Assembly: GCA_020740775.1 (NCBI GenBank)
Contig: JAHEWK010000010.1
Coordinates: 2,604,001-2,668,000, forward strand
Origin: Ilyonectria destructans
Lineage: Eukaryota; Ascomycota; Sordariomycetes; Hypocreales; Nectriaceae
Direction of reading: 5' to 3'
Length of the DNA: 64,000 nucleotides
Under the pieces are notes generated by a model. It did not search any database. It was not told the DNA's origin and was given only the letters and a program-made list of their open reading frames with translations. This document shows, piece after piece, positions 21,187 to 32,079 of this stretch. Each line of letters opens with the position of its first letter. Positions within the stretch are counted from its first letter, which is position 1. Both the position numbers and the translations under genes were made by a program.

Positions 21187-21798
21187 ATGGAAATGAAGGG
21201 AGAATGCAACTGCGGCGCAGTCACGGTGATATTTCGATTCCCTGACGGCCAACAGTTGAGTTCCATTCTTTGTCACTGCATTAACTGCAAGAAATCGAGT
21301 GGCTCTAGTACGCCCCGACTTGTCTCGGCGATGGTTCCTTGAATCGTATATCTAACATAATTGTCACTAGTTGGATCAAACTTCATGATCGTACCAAGAG
21401 AGGCGTTATCGGTGGAAGGACAACTCACTACGTATTTGGATAATAGCTGTGAGTCTGGAAATGTTCTCGAGCGCCGGTTTTGCGGAGTTTGCGGAAGGTG
21501 ACAATCCCACATCGTCACTACTCGACTAAATACCTCCATCACTAACGCCTCTCCCAGTCCTATTACAGCATATACAAAAGCACTTGACGACTCACTGTGC
21601 AGTAAGTGGATCGACATCGCAGCGAAGAGTGACATGGATAATCATCACTGAATTCAATGTATAGTCGTGCGCACCGCCATCTTTTCGGTCCCTATCCCGC
21701 CTATGGCCCACACCTATTTGGAGGAAGCACCAAGTTGGATGCCTCGTGTGGAAGGAACGGCGTTTTACAAGAGAGGGTTTGGAGGAAATCAAGTGTGA
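21187..21798 (+). CDS. GFA-family (glutathione-dependent formaldehyde-activating enzyme/CENP-V-like) zinc protein
   Basis: Small Zn-binding protein of the GFA/CENP-V fold. Four exons: 21187-21307, 21371-21497, 21558-21601 and 21665-21798, with introns of 63, 60 and 63 nt; sum 426 nt, 141 aa, a normal length. Zinc ligands are visible: C7 and C9 (GECNCGAV), C29, C31 and C34 (LCHCINCKK), C78 and C81 (RFCGVCGSPI). The splices rebuild family blocks: SSGSIGSNFMIVP at the first junction and CGSPITAY at the second. The C-terminal SWMPRVEGTAFYKRGF matches the usual W-x-x-x-V-x-G end. Substrate is unknown; many family members act on thiol adducts of aldehydes, and fungi carry numerous paralogues. Read unspliced, the gene looks broken, but the spliced frame is fully intact. 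Confidence 0.87.
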
Positions 21799-22236
21799 AT
21801 ACCATGGTTGCATTCGGATACGAGCACTCGCATATTTGAGCTTTGTGGAAATGGAACCTCTGATATTTGAAGCTGATAAAGTCATGACTTTGATGATGCC
21901 ACACGACCCCTTGGTGCCCCAATCCCTCCGGTCGTTACAAAACCGGATTAACGATGAAATTTAATGCGGTGCCACGACAAAGACTGTTTCTATAGTAAGA
22001 AATTTGTTGATGTCATCGCAAAATCCGAGCTAGTATTGCCAACTTTCAGACTTCTCCAGGCGCCAGTGCCTTTCGGTACGAAAGGTCTTCTTAAGCTCTG
22101 GGATTTTTCACCCCCGAAATTTAGCCCCCCTCTGGTAAAATTACCGGACTAGGCGATATGCAACTGTACCTCCTAATTGGTTCTAATCCTCCCACTCTTA
22201 TTTGGCATAAATCCTCTCACTCTTATTTGGTATATA
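21799..22236. other. Intergenic, left flank of gypsy A
   Basis: No gene was recognised. The composition stays balanced right up to the LTR boundary. A 25-bp tandem duplication abuts the LTR. Confidence 0.45.
22185..22234. repeat. 25-bp tandem duplication next to gypsy A
   Basis: Two units beginning AATCCTC(C/T)CACTCTTATTTGG at 22185 and 22210 differ at two positions. The second ends within the target duplication of gypsy A. Confidence 0.8.
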
Positions 22237-22611
22237 TGTCACGGCCCAGGTTGGGACCAGGCGGTCACAACCGGCAGAACCATGTCGTACCCACTTTTTC
22301 CGTCCAATCACCTGAGGAGCGTTACGCTAAGGATTATACCTACGATCCTGGACTGTTACGATCCCAGGATCGCTACAATCCAACGCTCTATACAATCTAC
22401 GAATTGTCACCTAGTATATAGATATAATTATTTAGCACTTTTATAGAGATAGCCTTACTAGCTATTAATATACTTAGTTATATTAAATCTACTATTCTAC
22501 TATTACCAGACTGTAATCTATATTGCTTACTATAACGTCCTAATCTACTCGATTATAAATACTATACTACTGGACCTACCCTATACCCCTAGGTTAGACC
22601 TGACTGTTATA
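22237..22611 (+). repeat. 5' LTR of gypsy A
   Basis: 375 bp, beginning TGTCACGGCCCAGG and ending TGACTGTTATA. The first ~150 bp are hardly mutated while the rest is TA-rich; the matching part of the 3' LTR is fully mutated (TATTACAGCCCAGG). Promoter block: CTAGTATATAGA (22411), TTAGCACTTT, then GCTATTAATA (22461). Confidence 0.95.
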
Positions 22612-22622
22612 TATTAATAGTT
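22612..22622 (+). other. Putative self-priming primer-binding site of gypsy A
   Basis: Right after the LTR the sequence TTAATAG is complementary to CTATTAA inside the LTR at 22462-22468, where the transcript is predicted to start 45 nt below a TATA box. One flanking base would extend the match if a RIP-type C-to-T change is allowed. No tRNA-type TGG site is seen. This is weaker than the same signal in gypsy D because of mutation. Confidence 0.45.
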
Positions 22623-22674
22623 TTTATTCAGTATATTACTATATTAACTTGAGTAATATCTTGAATAAGCTAAG

Positions 22675-25650
22675 ATGGCTTCTGTAACTTTAAGCATCTT
22701 ATCTGAAACTAGAAAAAATCCTATTACTCTACTTAAGGTTGACTCTATTAATGATATTAATATGGAAAAATCTGAATCTAACTCCGATAATAAAGAGGTT
22801 ACCCAGAAAGATCTTAAGAAACTCTAAAAGTAAAATAATTACCTTAGGGCCAAGCTTAATAAACTTGCCGATATTACTAATAGAAAAGATAAGAAGAAAG
22901 ATAATAAGATTAACTAACTGCTAGAGAAAATAAACTAGCTTGTGGATTATAATAAGTAACTTAATAGAGATCTTATCTAATAAGAGTTACTCTACTGTAA
23001 CTATATTATCTACCTTAACTCTCTTATAGCAAAAGGAAGAAATATAGGAGAAATCCTCAAACTAAAATAACCCAAACTATTTAATAGAGTAGCTACCAGT
23101 CTCTAAGGATTCCTTATATAAGTTAAAGTATTCTAAAGCTACTACTCTATACAGTTTGCTGGAGAAGAAGCTAAAGTCTATTATACTATAGAGCTTCTTA
23201 AAGAAAAAGCACTTTAATAGTTTAAATTAGTTATAAAAGACTACCTTAATAATTCTTATTATATATAAAAAAATAAAACCAGGACTATCTATACCAGCTA
23301 TAAAGTATTTAAGAAAGAACTTTAAGATGTATTTAGCCTTATTGACGAAAAATAAGTAGTAGAAATATAACTTTAGAAACTCTCTTAGAAAGCCTTAGTA
23401 TCTAGCTATATAGCCGAATTCTATAATAGCACCTTATATCTGAATTGGGGAGAAGAAGTATATATAGCAGCCTACTATAGAGGGCTTAAATTAGAGGTTA
23501 AAGATATAATAGTCAGGTGCAAGCCAACTATATTTAATACCCTTATTACTCTCTCTGTAGAAATTAATAACTAATAGTTTGAAAGATAATAAGAAAAGAA
23601 GATTAAGAAGTTAGAAGGAATAATCTATATACTGTCTTAAAAAGGCAAGAGGAATAATACTAACTACAGTAAGAAATAATAAGGTAATACCTTCTATAGA
23701 ATAGTATTAGAATCTATAGAATTAGAAGCTATATAAAAGGACTATTTAAAGGTTAAGTACTAGAACTACAGAAAGATAGACTACTTTAAAAGTAAATATT
23801 ATACCTTAAAATCCAACTAAAAATATAAATCTATACTAGAAGGTAAGTATATATAATTTACTAATTATTAGCACTCTAATAATAATAAACCCCAAATTGC
23901 TATTTAATTTAAGATTATTGCTATAACCTAAAGCAGTTATAACAGAGGGTTTAATAGAGCCTATAAGAATAATATAAACTGAAAAGAAGAATGCCTTAGC
24001 GGTATACTTATTCTTAAACTATATATCTAAAGAACCACCAAAATAATTAAAGATAATATAGCAGAGAAGGTATAAAAATAAGCTGTATAGTATAAAAAAA
24101 TAGATACTAAGAGAAAGGATAAGTAAAATACCAGACTGGAAAAGAAAAAATAAAGTTACTAGAGGAATAAATCTATTTGGAAACCAGTTCCGGAAGATTA
24201 TAATACCACCCTAAATACCCTCAATAAAACATCCCGCACTATAGCTATAGTATAAAGGGAAGATACTATTCCAGACAGACAGCCCAGACCTATTATATTA
24301 CCTCTAACTGATAGGAAATAAGAAGTAAAGATATCTAAAAAGCAGAAGGAAAAGGACGAGCTCTACTAATACTTCTACATCAGGGAAGAAGGCACCCCCT
24401 GGGTATATATAGGATAAGAAACAAGACTAGCAAGGAAGCTAGGACTTATAGTAGCCGACTAAGATATTATTGCCCCTGCTGATAAATACTTGGAAACGGA
24501 GGATGAATAAGACTCTGAACCCAGCCATAAAGGATACTGAAGGTACAATAACCTCAGGAATTAAATATGGAAGAACCCTATAGAGATATATAACGACCTT
24601 ACAAATAAATAATAAATACCTACTGCAACTAAACCTATCTATATCCGCGCCTATAATATATAATTAGGCTGCAATCTATATTATGTAACCCTAAAGGAAT
24701 AAGAAGATAATAACCTAAGGATAACAGTAGTATACCCTAACTACAAGGAAATCTTATAGGTATTATATATTATCTATAAATACCTAATATATAAAGAAGA
24801 TAAAATCTATTATAACTATTTTCCTATATAAACTAATAATACCTCTATTTAGAATCTATACTTATAGGATAAACTTAAGTATTTTTAAGTTACTAAATAG
24901 TATATAGAAATAGATATTATATAACTAAAAGATAAGGGAGACCTTTTCCTACTAGAATATATAAACCCAAATAGTACTATTAAAGACTGTAAAACTGAAG
25001 AATACCGTACATATAAATAACAGAAGATAAGAGAATAGTATGAATATAAAAAAGAAGATATCCTTAAATATATTGCTATAAAAGTACTAAGATATAATAA
25101 ACCAGACTGTATAGAATATAGCTAGAAAAATCAAGATAAATTCTAATATATTAAGTTTTTAATTTACCGGAACTATAACTTCTCAAATTACTGAGGAATA
25201 AGCAGTCTCAATTGAGCCTGGAAAAGCAAGATAGAAGATTGGGAATACAGAGGGATAACCCCTAAATACGACGACAAAGAACCTATTTGGAATACCCAAC
25301 CTTATTCGGCATAAAATATAATAACCTGCAATAAGCCCGGATACCCTAAGTACAGTATAGAGGCATAAGAAATTAATGTATACATCAAATAGATATATAA
25401 TAAGGGATTTAACTTCCCAACTTAAACCGGAATAAATTAAGCAGACTAAGTCTGGTACCAATAGGTTAGAAATAGCTGTAATGAATGTTCCGAGATAGAA
25501 TATTCAGCTGATAGCTGCCCTATAAAAAACGATATATACTACCTATAGAGGAGTAACAGACAGGCGATATCTATAAGGAAGAACTACCTCTAATAAAAGC
25601 TCTATATATAATAGAATTAATAAAGAAAAAAAAAGATACTTAAGTTATAA
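22675..25650 (+). pseudogene. gag: Gypsy A gag (degraded, with long C-terminal extension)
   Basis: A start context AAGATGGCTTCTGTAACT at 22675 opens a frame that reads for about 45 codons before the first stop; many later stops fit CAA or CAG changed to TAA or TAG. A zinc-knuckle relic (NYRKIDYFKSKY, Cys and His replaced by RIP-type changes) lies near 23.765 kb. Between it and the protease are about 1.9 kb, so this Gag had a very long C-terminal part, as in gypsy D. A GYPKY stretch near 25.34 kb also occurs in the gypsy D Gag extension. Confidence 0.8.
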
Positions 25651-28600
25651 GTGCAAGTTAAAAGAGTATAGCTTACTGTATTAGTAGATAGTAAAGCTAA
25701 AGCTGTATATATCGACCTATTAGTAGTTAATAGGCTGAAGCTACTATAGAAAGATAAAAAGGACCCCTATATGGTATATAACCTTAAAGGCAATAACTTT
25801 AAATATAATAATAGATAGATAACTTAATAAGTTAATTACCTAAAGATATTTATTAATAGATAAAATTAAGAAGTTACCCTCAATATTATACCGATAAAGC
25901 ACTATAATATTATTCTTAGGTATCTATAGCTAATAAAATATAACCCATAATTCAACTAGAGAATAGGCCAGATATATATTAATTATAATAATATACTCTC
26001 TAGTAAAGATAATAGCAACTCAGAAGATAAAAGATCTCTAACCCTAACTCCTAAAGACAGTAAGAGTGAGGATTTATATAAGGATATAATAGATACCTTA
26101 GTACTACTAAAAGGAATATAATATAAATACCAGAAAGGCAGAAGAATATAACTCTAAAGAATAATTAGATACCTTTAATAACAGTTTATATAGATAAATA
26201 AAGACCTTAAGAATTATAAGAAAATACCTAAAGAAGAATAACTTAAGAATATATCAGTATAGTACTATATCTATAAAAAACTCTTTATAGAAGAACTTAA
26301 GATAGAACTACCTGAATTTAGTTAATAGAATTATAAAATTATACTAAAAGATAGAATAATATCTATATTTTATAAAATCTTTAACTTTAATAAAATATAA
26401 CTTAATATACTTAAAGAATATATTAAAGATATACTATAGAAAGGATATATTAGGATCTCTAAGTTATCAGCTGGATATTCAGTTATATTTATTCCTAAAA
26501 AGAATAGCAAACTCTAACTTATTATAGACTACTGATAATTAAATAATATTATACTTAAAGATTGAACTCTATTACCTCTTATTATAGAGCTTAAGGACTG
26601 ACTTTATAGTAAAAAGGTATTTATAGCATTAAATCTAAAGGGAGTATATAATCTTATCTATATTAAGGAAGGATATAAATAGAAAACCGCCTTTTAAATT
26701 AAATTCGGACTTTATAAATATCTTATTATATCCTTTAGACTTATAAATATACTGGCTATATTTTAATAAATAATTAATAATATACTATATAAGTATCTGG
26801 ATATATTTATTATATACTACCTAGATGATATTCTAATCTTCTCTAACTTAAAAGAAGAATATATAGAATATATCTATAAGGTACTATAAGTGCTATAAGA
26901 TATAAACCTACTAGTTAAACTAAAGAAAAGTAACTTCTATACCTTTAAAGTAAAGTTTCTTAGATATATTATCTTATATAATAAGATTAGAATAGATTTA
27001 AAGAAAATTACTACAGTCAGTAAATAGCTAAAACTAATAAATATTAAAAAAGTGTAATTATTTCTTAGATTTACTAATTACTACTGAAAGTTCCTTAAAG
27101 ACTTTAGTAGCTATACTATACTACTTATTAAACTTACTAGAAAAGAAGTAGACTTTAAATAGGATACTGCTATAGAGAAAGTATTTAATACTATTAAAAA
27201 TCTTATTTTGAGTGAACCCATACTAGCTACCTTTAACTCTAAATAAGAAATCGAACTTAAGACGGACTTATTGGACTTTATATAAGGTGCCTAAATTAGT
27301 TAAAGGGACGATAATAGACTGTTATATTTTATTGCTTTTTTTTCTTATAAAATATATAGTACTAAATTTAACTACTCTATCTATAATAAAGAATTCCTTA
27401 TAATTATTAACTTATTTAAGGAATTCCAATACTACCTTCTAGAAAGTAAATATAAGATTAAGGTCTATATAGACTATAAGAATATTATATACTTTATAAC
27501 TATCTAGGAACTTAGCAGATAATAACTATAATATACTAAATACCTTTTAGAATTTAACTATATAATTATCTATAGAAAAGGATTAGAAAATAGATAAGCT
27601 GATACTATTAGTCGACAATATAACTTTAATACCAGCAAAATCAAGATTAATAAATAACTTCTATACTTTACGCCTAAAGGATATCTTAAATAGAAGTTTA
27701 TTATAATAGCAACCCAAATATAGATACTGGAAGAATTAATAAAGCTTCTTATATAACCTAAATAGAGCTTTAAGAATTAGATGTATAATACTAACTCTAG
27801 ACTATAGAAGATCCAGTAGTATAATAGAAAAATCATATCTATAGGATTATAATAGTTATATACAATATTCTACTATTATAGAGGAAATTACTATAGAAAC
27901 CTCTAGTTATTAGTAAGGAAGCTTAACCAGTACTTCTATAGAAATATTATAGATATATATATAAGCTATATAGGAATATATAAGAAATACCTATAATATA
28001 TCCTTAGAAAATATATATATATATATAAAGAAGAAATAGAATATAAAGATTATAAATCCGGCCGACTAAGATAACCTGAATACTATAAATTCAACTAAGT
28101 AATAGAAATGCTATACTGGACTCTTATAGTAATATATATAGTAAAATAAGAAAACCCACTACTTAAATAAATCTAGAAGTATAATAATATACTACCTGAA
28201 GGAGAATATATAAATAAATAATAGGTTCCTAAAGAACTATAGTACTAGCTAGTATAGGAAATTTATGAATACCTATTATATAGATATTAGGAAGTTAATA
28301 AAACTCTTAAATAAGTCAGAATAATATATTAATTCCCTAAGATAAAGAAAGTTATCTAAGAAGTCACTAAGTAGTGCCTACTTTATAATAAAACTAAGGC
28401 TTAATACTATAAACTATATAGAAAACTGCAACCCCTACTAGTTACTAAGTAACTATAGGATTCTATTACTATAGATTTTATTATTAAATTACCCCTATTA
28501 GAAGACTTTATAACTGGAGTTATATATAATAGTATTCTTATTATTATAGATAGACTTATAAAATTCTCCTATTTTATACCCTACTAGAAATCGATAGATA

Positions 28601-29580
28601 TAGAGCAGTTTGCTTATATCTTCTTACAAAATATTATTAGCATTTATAGGCTCCCAATAGAGATCCTCTCTAATAGAGGACTACTATTTACTTTCAAGTT
28701 TTAGTAAAGCTTAATAGACTATATAGAATTAAACTACTAACTCTTAATAGCTTTCTGACTACAGACTGACAGTTAGATAGAATAAATAAATTAAATACTG
28801 AAATAATACCTTTAATACTATATTAACTATAAACAGAACGACTGAGTTAAGAAGCTTCTGACTGTATAGCTAAGCTATAATACTTCAGTATATAAAAGTA
28901 TAAAACTCACCCCAGTATATACCAACTTTAGATTTACCTCTAATATCTATAGAATAAGCTAAGATAGATTAATTATCCCTAAAGCTATCCTTATAATAGA
29001 AAATCTAAAAAACCTATATAAAGAAATTAAGACTGAATTTGAATTTATTAGAAACCAGATAAGAAAATATTATAATAAAAAACAGATAAAGGGACTATTC
29101 TTTCAGGAGGGAGATATAGTCCTTCTAGCTATAAAAAACATTAAAATAAAATAATAAAATAAAAAACTGAACTATAAATATATTAGCCCCTATAAAATTC
29201 TCAAAAAAATCTTAGAAAATAACTACTAGTTAGACTTACTACCAAAAGTCAGACTTTACTCTATTTTCTATATCTTACTCCTTAAGAGTATAGAAGGAAA
29301 TATTATAACTAAGTTTAATAATAAATATAAAATAGAGGTTAAAGGCCCTAAGGAGTATAAGATTAAGAAGATTCTTAAGATATAAATAGTTAATAATAAA
29401 ACTAAGTACCTTATTAAATAGAAAAACTACTCTAAGAGTAATAACTAATAGAAACCAGCTAAAAACCTTATCTATATATAATACCTCCTGAAGAAGTTCT
29501 ACTAGAATTACCAGAAGAAGATAAGGAAGGATCAATCAGTAAAGAACTAGTATTTATAAAGTTATCGCCCAAACCGATAG
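25651..29580 (+). pseudogene. pol: Gypsy A pol (protease, RT, RNase H, integrase, chromodomain relics)
   Basis: Broken by many in-frame stops. In order: protease relic VDSKAKA near 25.68 kb; RT from about 26.4 kb with KLSAGYSVIFIPKKN near 26.46 kb and YLDDILIFSN near 26.82 kb; RNase H with DYKNI near 27.47 kb and ISRQ near 27.61 kb; an integrase zinc-finger relic near 28.26 kb; a catalytic core with IIIDRLIKFSYFIPY near 28.55 kb; and a chromodomain-like KYLIK...YS segment near 29.4 kb. The frame end is approximate. No function can remain. Confidence 0.88.
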
Positions 29581-29599
29581 TAGACCAGTCGAATTCGTT

Positions 29600-30030
29600 T
29601 GGAATACCTTAAACCTAAAGGTCCTAAACGAGATAATGCTCATAACCATCCAGTATACCCAAGAGCTCATCCTCTTCTTCTAGCCCCTATAAACCCCAAC
29701 GAATAGCTTCGGAATGCCGCTTGAAGATCTTGTTATGGGTCTTATGAATACACAACAAACAACCAGCTGCTGCAGCTATTTCCGCCTGCAAATAAGCTAT
29801 CTGCTCGGAAATCTCTAATAAAGCCTTACTTGCCTGATCTTTATCTGCTTTTAGAAGCTTCTCCTGCAATAGAAGATAGTTTACTACTAAAAAATTAGAT
29901 TACTATACTAGAAAAAACTACAGATAGAAGACTTATATAAAGATACTACTTTTATACTATTATAACTGCAACTATAATATATATACTTACTGCAATAAGC
30001 AGAATTATCGGCTATAATATACGACTTTTT
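29600..30030 (-). pseudogene. Antisense coiled-coil gene of gypsy A (degraded)
   Basis: Between the end of pol and the 3' LTR, on the opposite strand, lies the best-preserved sequence of the element. An open stretch (29869-29687) encodes KLLKADKDQASKALLEI, then SEQIAYLQAEIAAAAG and on to RHSEAIRWGL, a heptad-like helix. After a CAG-to-TAG type stop it continues GLEEEDELLGILDGYEHY. The spacing LQ...GL..(L)EE.DE aligns without gaps with the antisense coiled-coil protein of gypsy D (LQQQLNE...NRGLASMDELDE). Residues such as C, H and W sit where gypsy D has R, as expected from RIP of arginine codons. Upstream (about 30.0-29.9 kb) a few Cys codons remain but the zinc cluster is not readable. I infer a homologous accessory gene. 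Confidence 0.65.
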
Positions 30031-30252
30031 ATTTTAAAAATAATAAGTATAAGGTATATCTATAAGAGCCCTATTAAACTTGATATTAGCCGCTAAGAAA
30101 AGCTTCTTAATTGTCTTTTATAATAAATACTTTTTAACTCTACTTAATATCATATCAGCAGAATATTATAGATATTTAAAGGATTAAGTTAGACTAACTA
30201 AGGAGAAGAATAAAAAAAGGCCTACTTATATAGCCTTAAGGATAAGACTACC

Positions 30253-30263
30253 GAAGGGGAGAT
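30253..30263 (+). other. Polypurine tract of gypsy A
   Basis: GAAGGGGAGAT lies just before the 3' LTR. It matches the purine tract of gypsy D (GGAGGGGAGA) and is the expected plus-strand primer site. Confidence 0.75.
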
Positions 30264-30267
30264 ATTA

Positions 30268-30642
30268 TATTACAGCCCAGGTTAGAACCAGGCAGTTATA
30301 ATTAGCAGAACTATATTATACCTACTTTTTCTGTCTAATTACCTAAGGAGCATTATACTAAGGATTATACCTATAATTCTAGACTGTTATAATCCCAGAA
30401 TTGCTATAATCTAATACTCTATATAATCTACAAATTATTATCTAGTATATAGATATAATTATTTAGTATTTTTATAGAGATAGCCTTACTAGCTATTAAT
30501 ATACTTAGTTATATTGAATCTACTATTCTACTATTATCAGACTGTAATCTATATTGCTTACTATAATATCCTGATCTACTCAATTATAAATACTATGCTA
30601 CCAGACCTACCCTATACCCCTAGGTTAGACCTGACTGTTATA
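30268..30642 (+). repeat. 3' LTR of gypsy A
   Basis: 375 bp, the same length as the 5' LTR without net indels. Differences are overwhelmingly C-to-T and G-to-A (TGTCACGG became TATTACAG). Confidence 0.95.
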
Positions 30643-30654
30643 ATATATAGATAA

Positions 30655-30740
30655 ACTTTAATTTTACCCCCGCTCCCCCCCCCCCCTCTCCTCCCTCTCC
30701 TCCCTCTCCTCTCTCTCCTCCCTCTTCTTTCTCTCCTTAA
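30655..30740. repeat. Polypyrimidine tract (C14 and CTCTCCTCC units)
   Basis: A run of Cs followed by CTCTCCTCC-type units stands out as a GC-bearing microsatellite in AT-rich DNA. Runs lacking CpA or TpG dinucleotides would not be RIP targets, which may explain survival. Confidence 0.85.
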
Positions 30741-31315
30741 GATTAAGTATAAAGAAATTTTTCTTAGCTGGGATTTTTCTGTTAAGAATTATATGGGATT
30801 TATATAAGCTTTTAATTTATAATAATTATATTACTCTTATTATTTACCTTTTATAAGATTTCTACTTCTACTTAAGTTAGGTAAAATCTATTATATTAAA
30901 TCTGATTTTTAATATATATAGAAAATAGTAAATTGATTTTTCTTAAAATCTTATTATTATTCTTCTTTATACCTTTTAGAATATCTAGTAGCTATTTAAT
31001 AGAGATTTTTAATCTTTTATATATATCTATACTGTAAAAATCTTACTTTAGATATTATTATTATTATAAAATATAAATTGGATATTCTAAGTAGAAGTTA
31101 TTATTATTCTTTATATAAAAGTATTAGAATAATAAGAGTAATAATATTAAAATAAAATACCTATTATCTATTAATATATATCTAACTGTTTCTTAAATTT
31201 ACTATTTAAATTATAAACTATATTATTACTAGTATTATACAGATAGATATAATAATAATAATTAAGCCTTATTTACTATTCTCTTATATAATTATTCCAG
31301 CTTAATCTTACTATT
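30741..31315. other. AT-rich sequence, nothing recognised
   Basis: TA-rich filler between gypsy A and the solo LTR; no coding motif or repeat boundary could be identified. Confidence 0.5.
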
Positions 31316-31573
31316 TATTACAGACTGAGGCCTAGGCTTAAATTCCAGCTTTACTAAAACCCAACTAACTAAAAAGTAGGGCAACTTATAGATAAAGTAG
31401 CAGTAAAGCCTAAACTTTACCTATATCTTTATCTATTTTATTTTAGTAACTATATTACTATTTAGCAGTAAGAAAAGAGGCTTTTTTTCTTTTTTTTCTT
31501 TTTTCTCTTTAGCTTTAAATAGATAATTCTATAGTAATAGCCTATTAAATAAACTTCTATCTAGCTCTTTATA
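31316..31573 (+). mobile_element. Solo LTR of family B
   Basis: 258 bp matching, in reverse orientation, the family B LTRs at 31788 and 49970 (starts TATTACAGACTGAGGCC, contains a CT-rich tract, ends CTTTATA). It is flanked by a perfect 5-bp duplication, CTATT (31311-31315 and 31574-31578). It was therefore a separate insertion that lost its interior by LTR-LTR recombination. With the neighbouring element's LTR it forms a ~730-bp imperfect palindrome. Confidence 0.92.
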
Positions 31574-31787
31574 CTATTAAATATTTTTTATTATAGTATT
31601 TTATTTCTAATTATATTCTCTATATATACCTTTAATAGTAATATAATACTATTTAGTAATATATACTATAATAGCTATATATACAGGCTATATAGATTAT
31701 ACTTTTATAGCTTAAGTTATTTAATTTTAATATTCAGTTTTATTTTAATTTATTATAGCTTTAGTATAATTTAAAAAAGAGTTTTAC

Positions 31788-32044
31788 TGTAAAAAGCTAA
31801 ATAGAAGTTTATTTAATAGGCTATTACTATAGAATTATCTATTTAAAGCTAAAAAGAAAAAAAAAAAAAAAAGAAAAAAATCTCTTTTCTTACTGCTAAA
31901 TAGTAATATAGCCGCTAGAATAAGATTAATAAAGATATAGGTAAAGTCCGGCTTTACTGCTACTTTGCTAATAAGTCGCCCCACTTCTCAGTTAGCTGGA
32001 TTCCAGTAAAGCTAGAACCTATACCCAGGCCTCAGCCTGTAATA
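31788..32044 (-). repeat. 3' LTR of gypsy B
   Basis: 257 bp; plus-strand sequence starts TGTAAAAAGCTAAATAG and ends CCTCAGCCTGTAATA, with an oligo-A/AAAAAG tract in the middle. Confidence 0.92.
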
Positions 32045-32079
32045 TTACCTCCCTTCCCAATCTCTAGCGGTTCGCCGGC

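Larger units (their letters stand above)
22237..30642 (+). mobile_element. Gypsy A: RIP-degraded Ty3/gypsy chromovirus, 8.4 kb
   Basis: Bounded by two 375-bp LTRs (22237-22611 and 30268-30642) and a perfect 5-bp target duplication, ATATA (22232-22236 and 30643-30647). The interior reads gag then pol on the plus strand through a hail of TAA/TAG codons. Motifs that survive include a decayed zinc knuckle near 23.76 kb, the protease DS(K)A near 25.69 kb, the RT block ending YLDDILIFS near 26.82 kb, integrase near 28.2-28.9 kb and a chromodomain-like end near 29.35-29.45 kb. A purine tract (GAAGGGGAGA) precedes the 3' LTR. It is dead as an autonomous element. Its LTR promoter block and antisense 3' gene show that it is a relative of gypsy D. 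Confidence 0.95.

Noticed and set aside
21187..21640. GFA gene first read as a truncated pseudogene
   Set aside because: The early stop lies in an intron; four exons give an exact 141-aa frame with all zinc ligands.
22739..22924. Short ORF in AT-rich DNA just inside gypsy A
   Set aside because: Out of frame with the gag relic starting at 22675 and composed of Ile/Lys/Asn/Leu, typical of RIPed sequence.
31316..32044. Large palindrome read at first as a foldback transposon
   Set aside because: Each half has its own 5-bp target duplication (CTATT and TTTAC), so it is a solo LTR next to an oppositely oriented full element.
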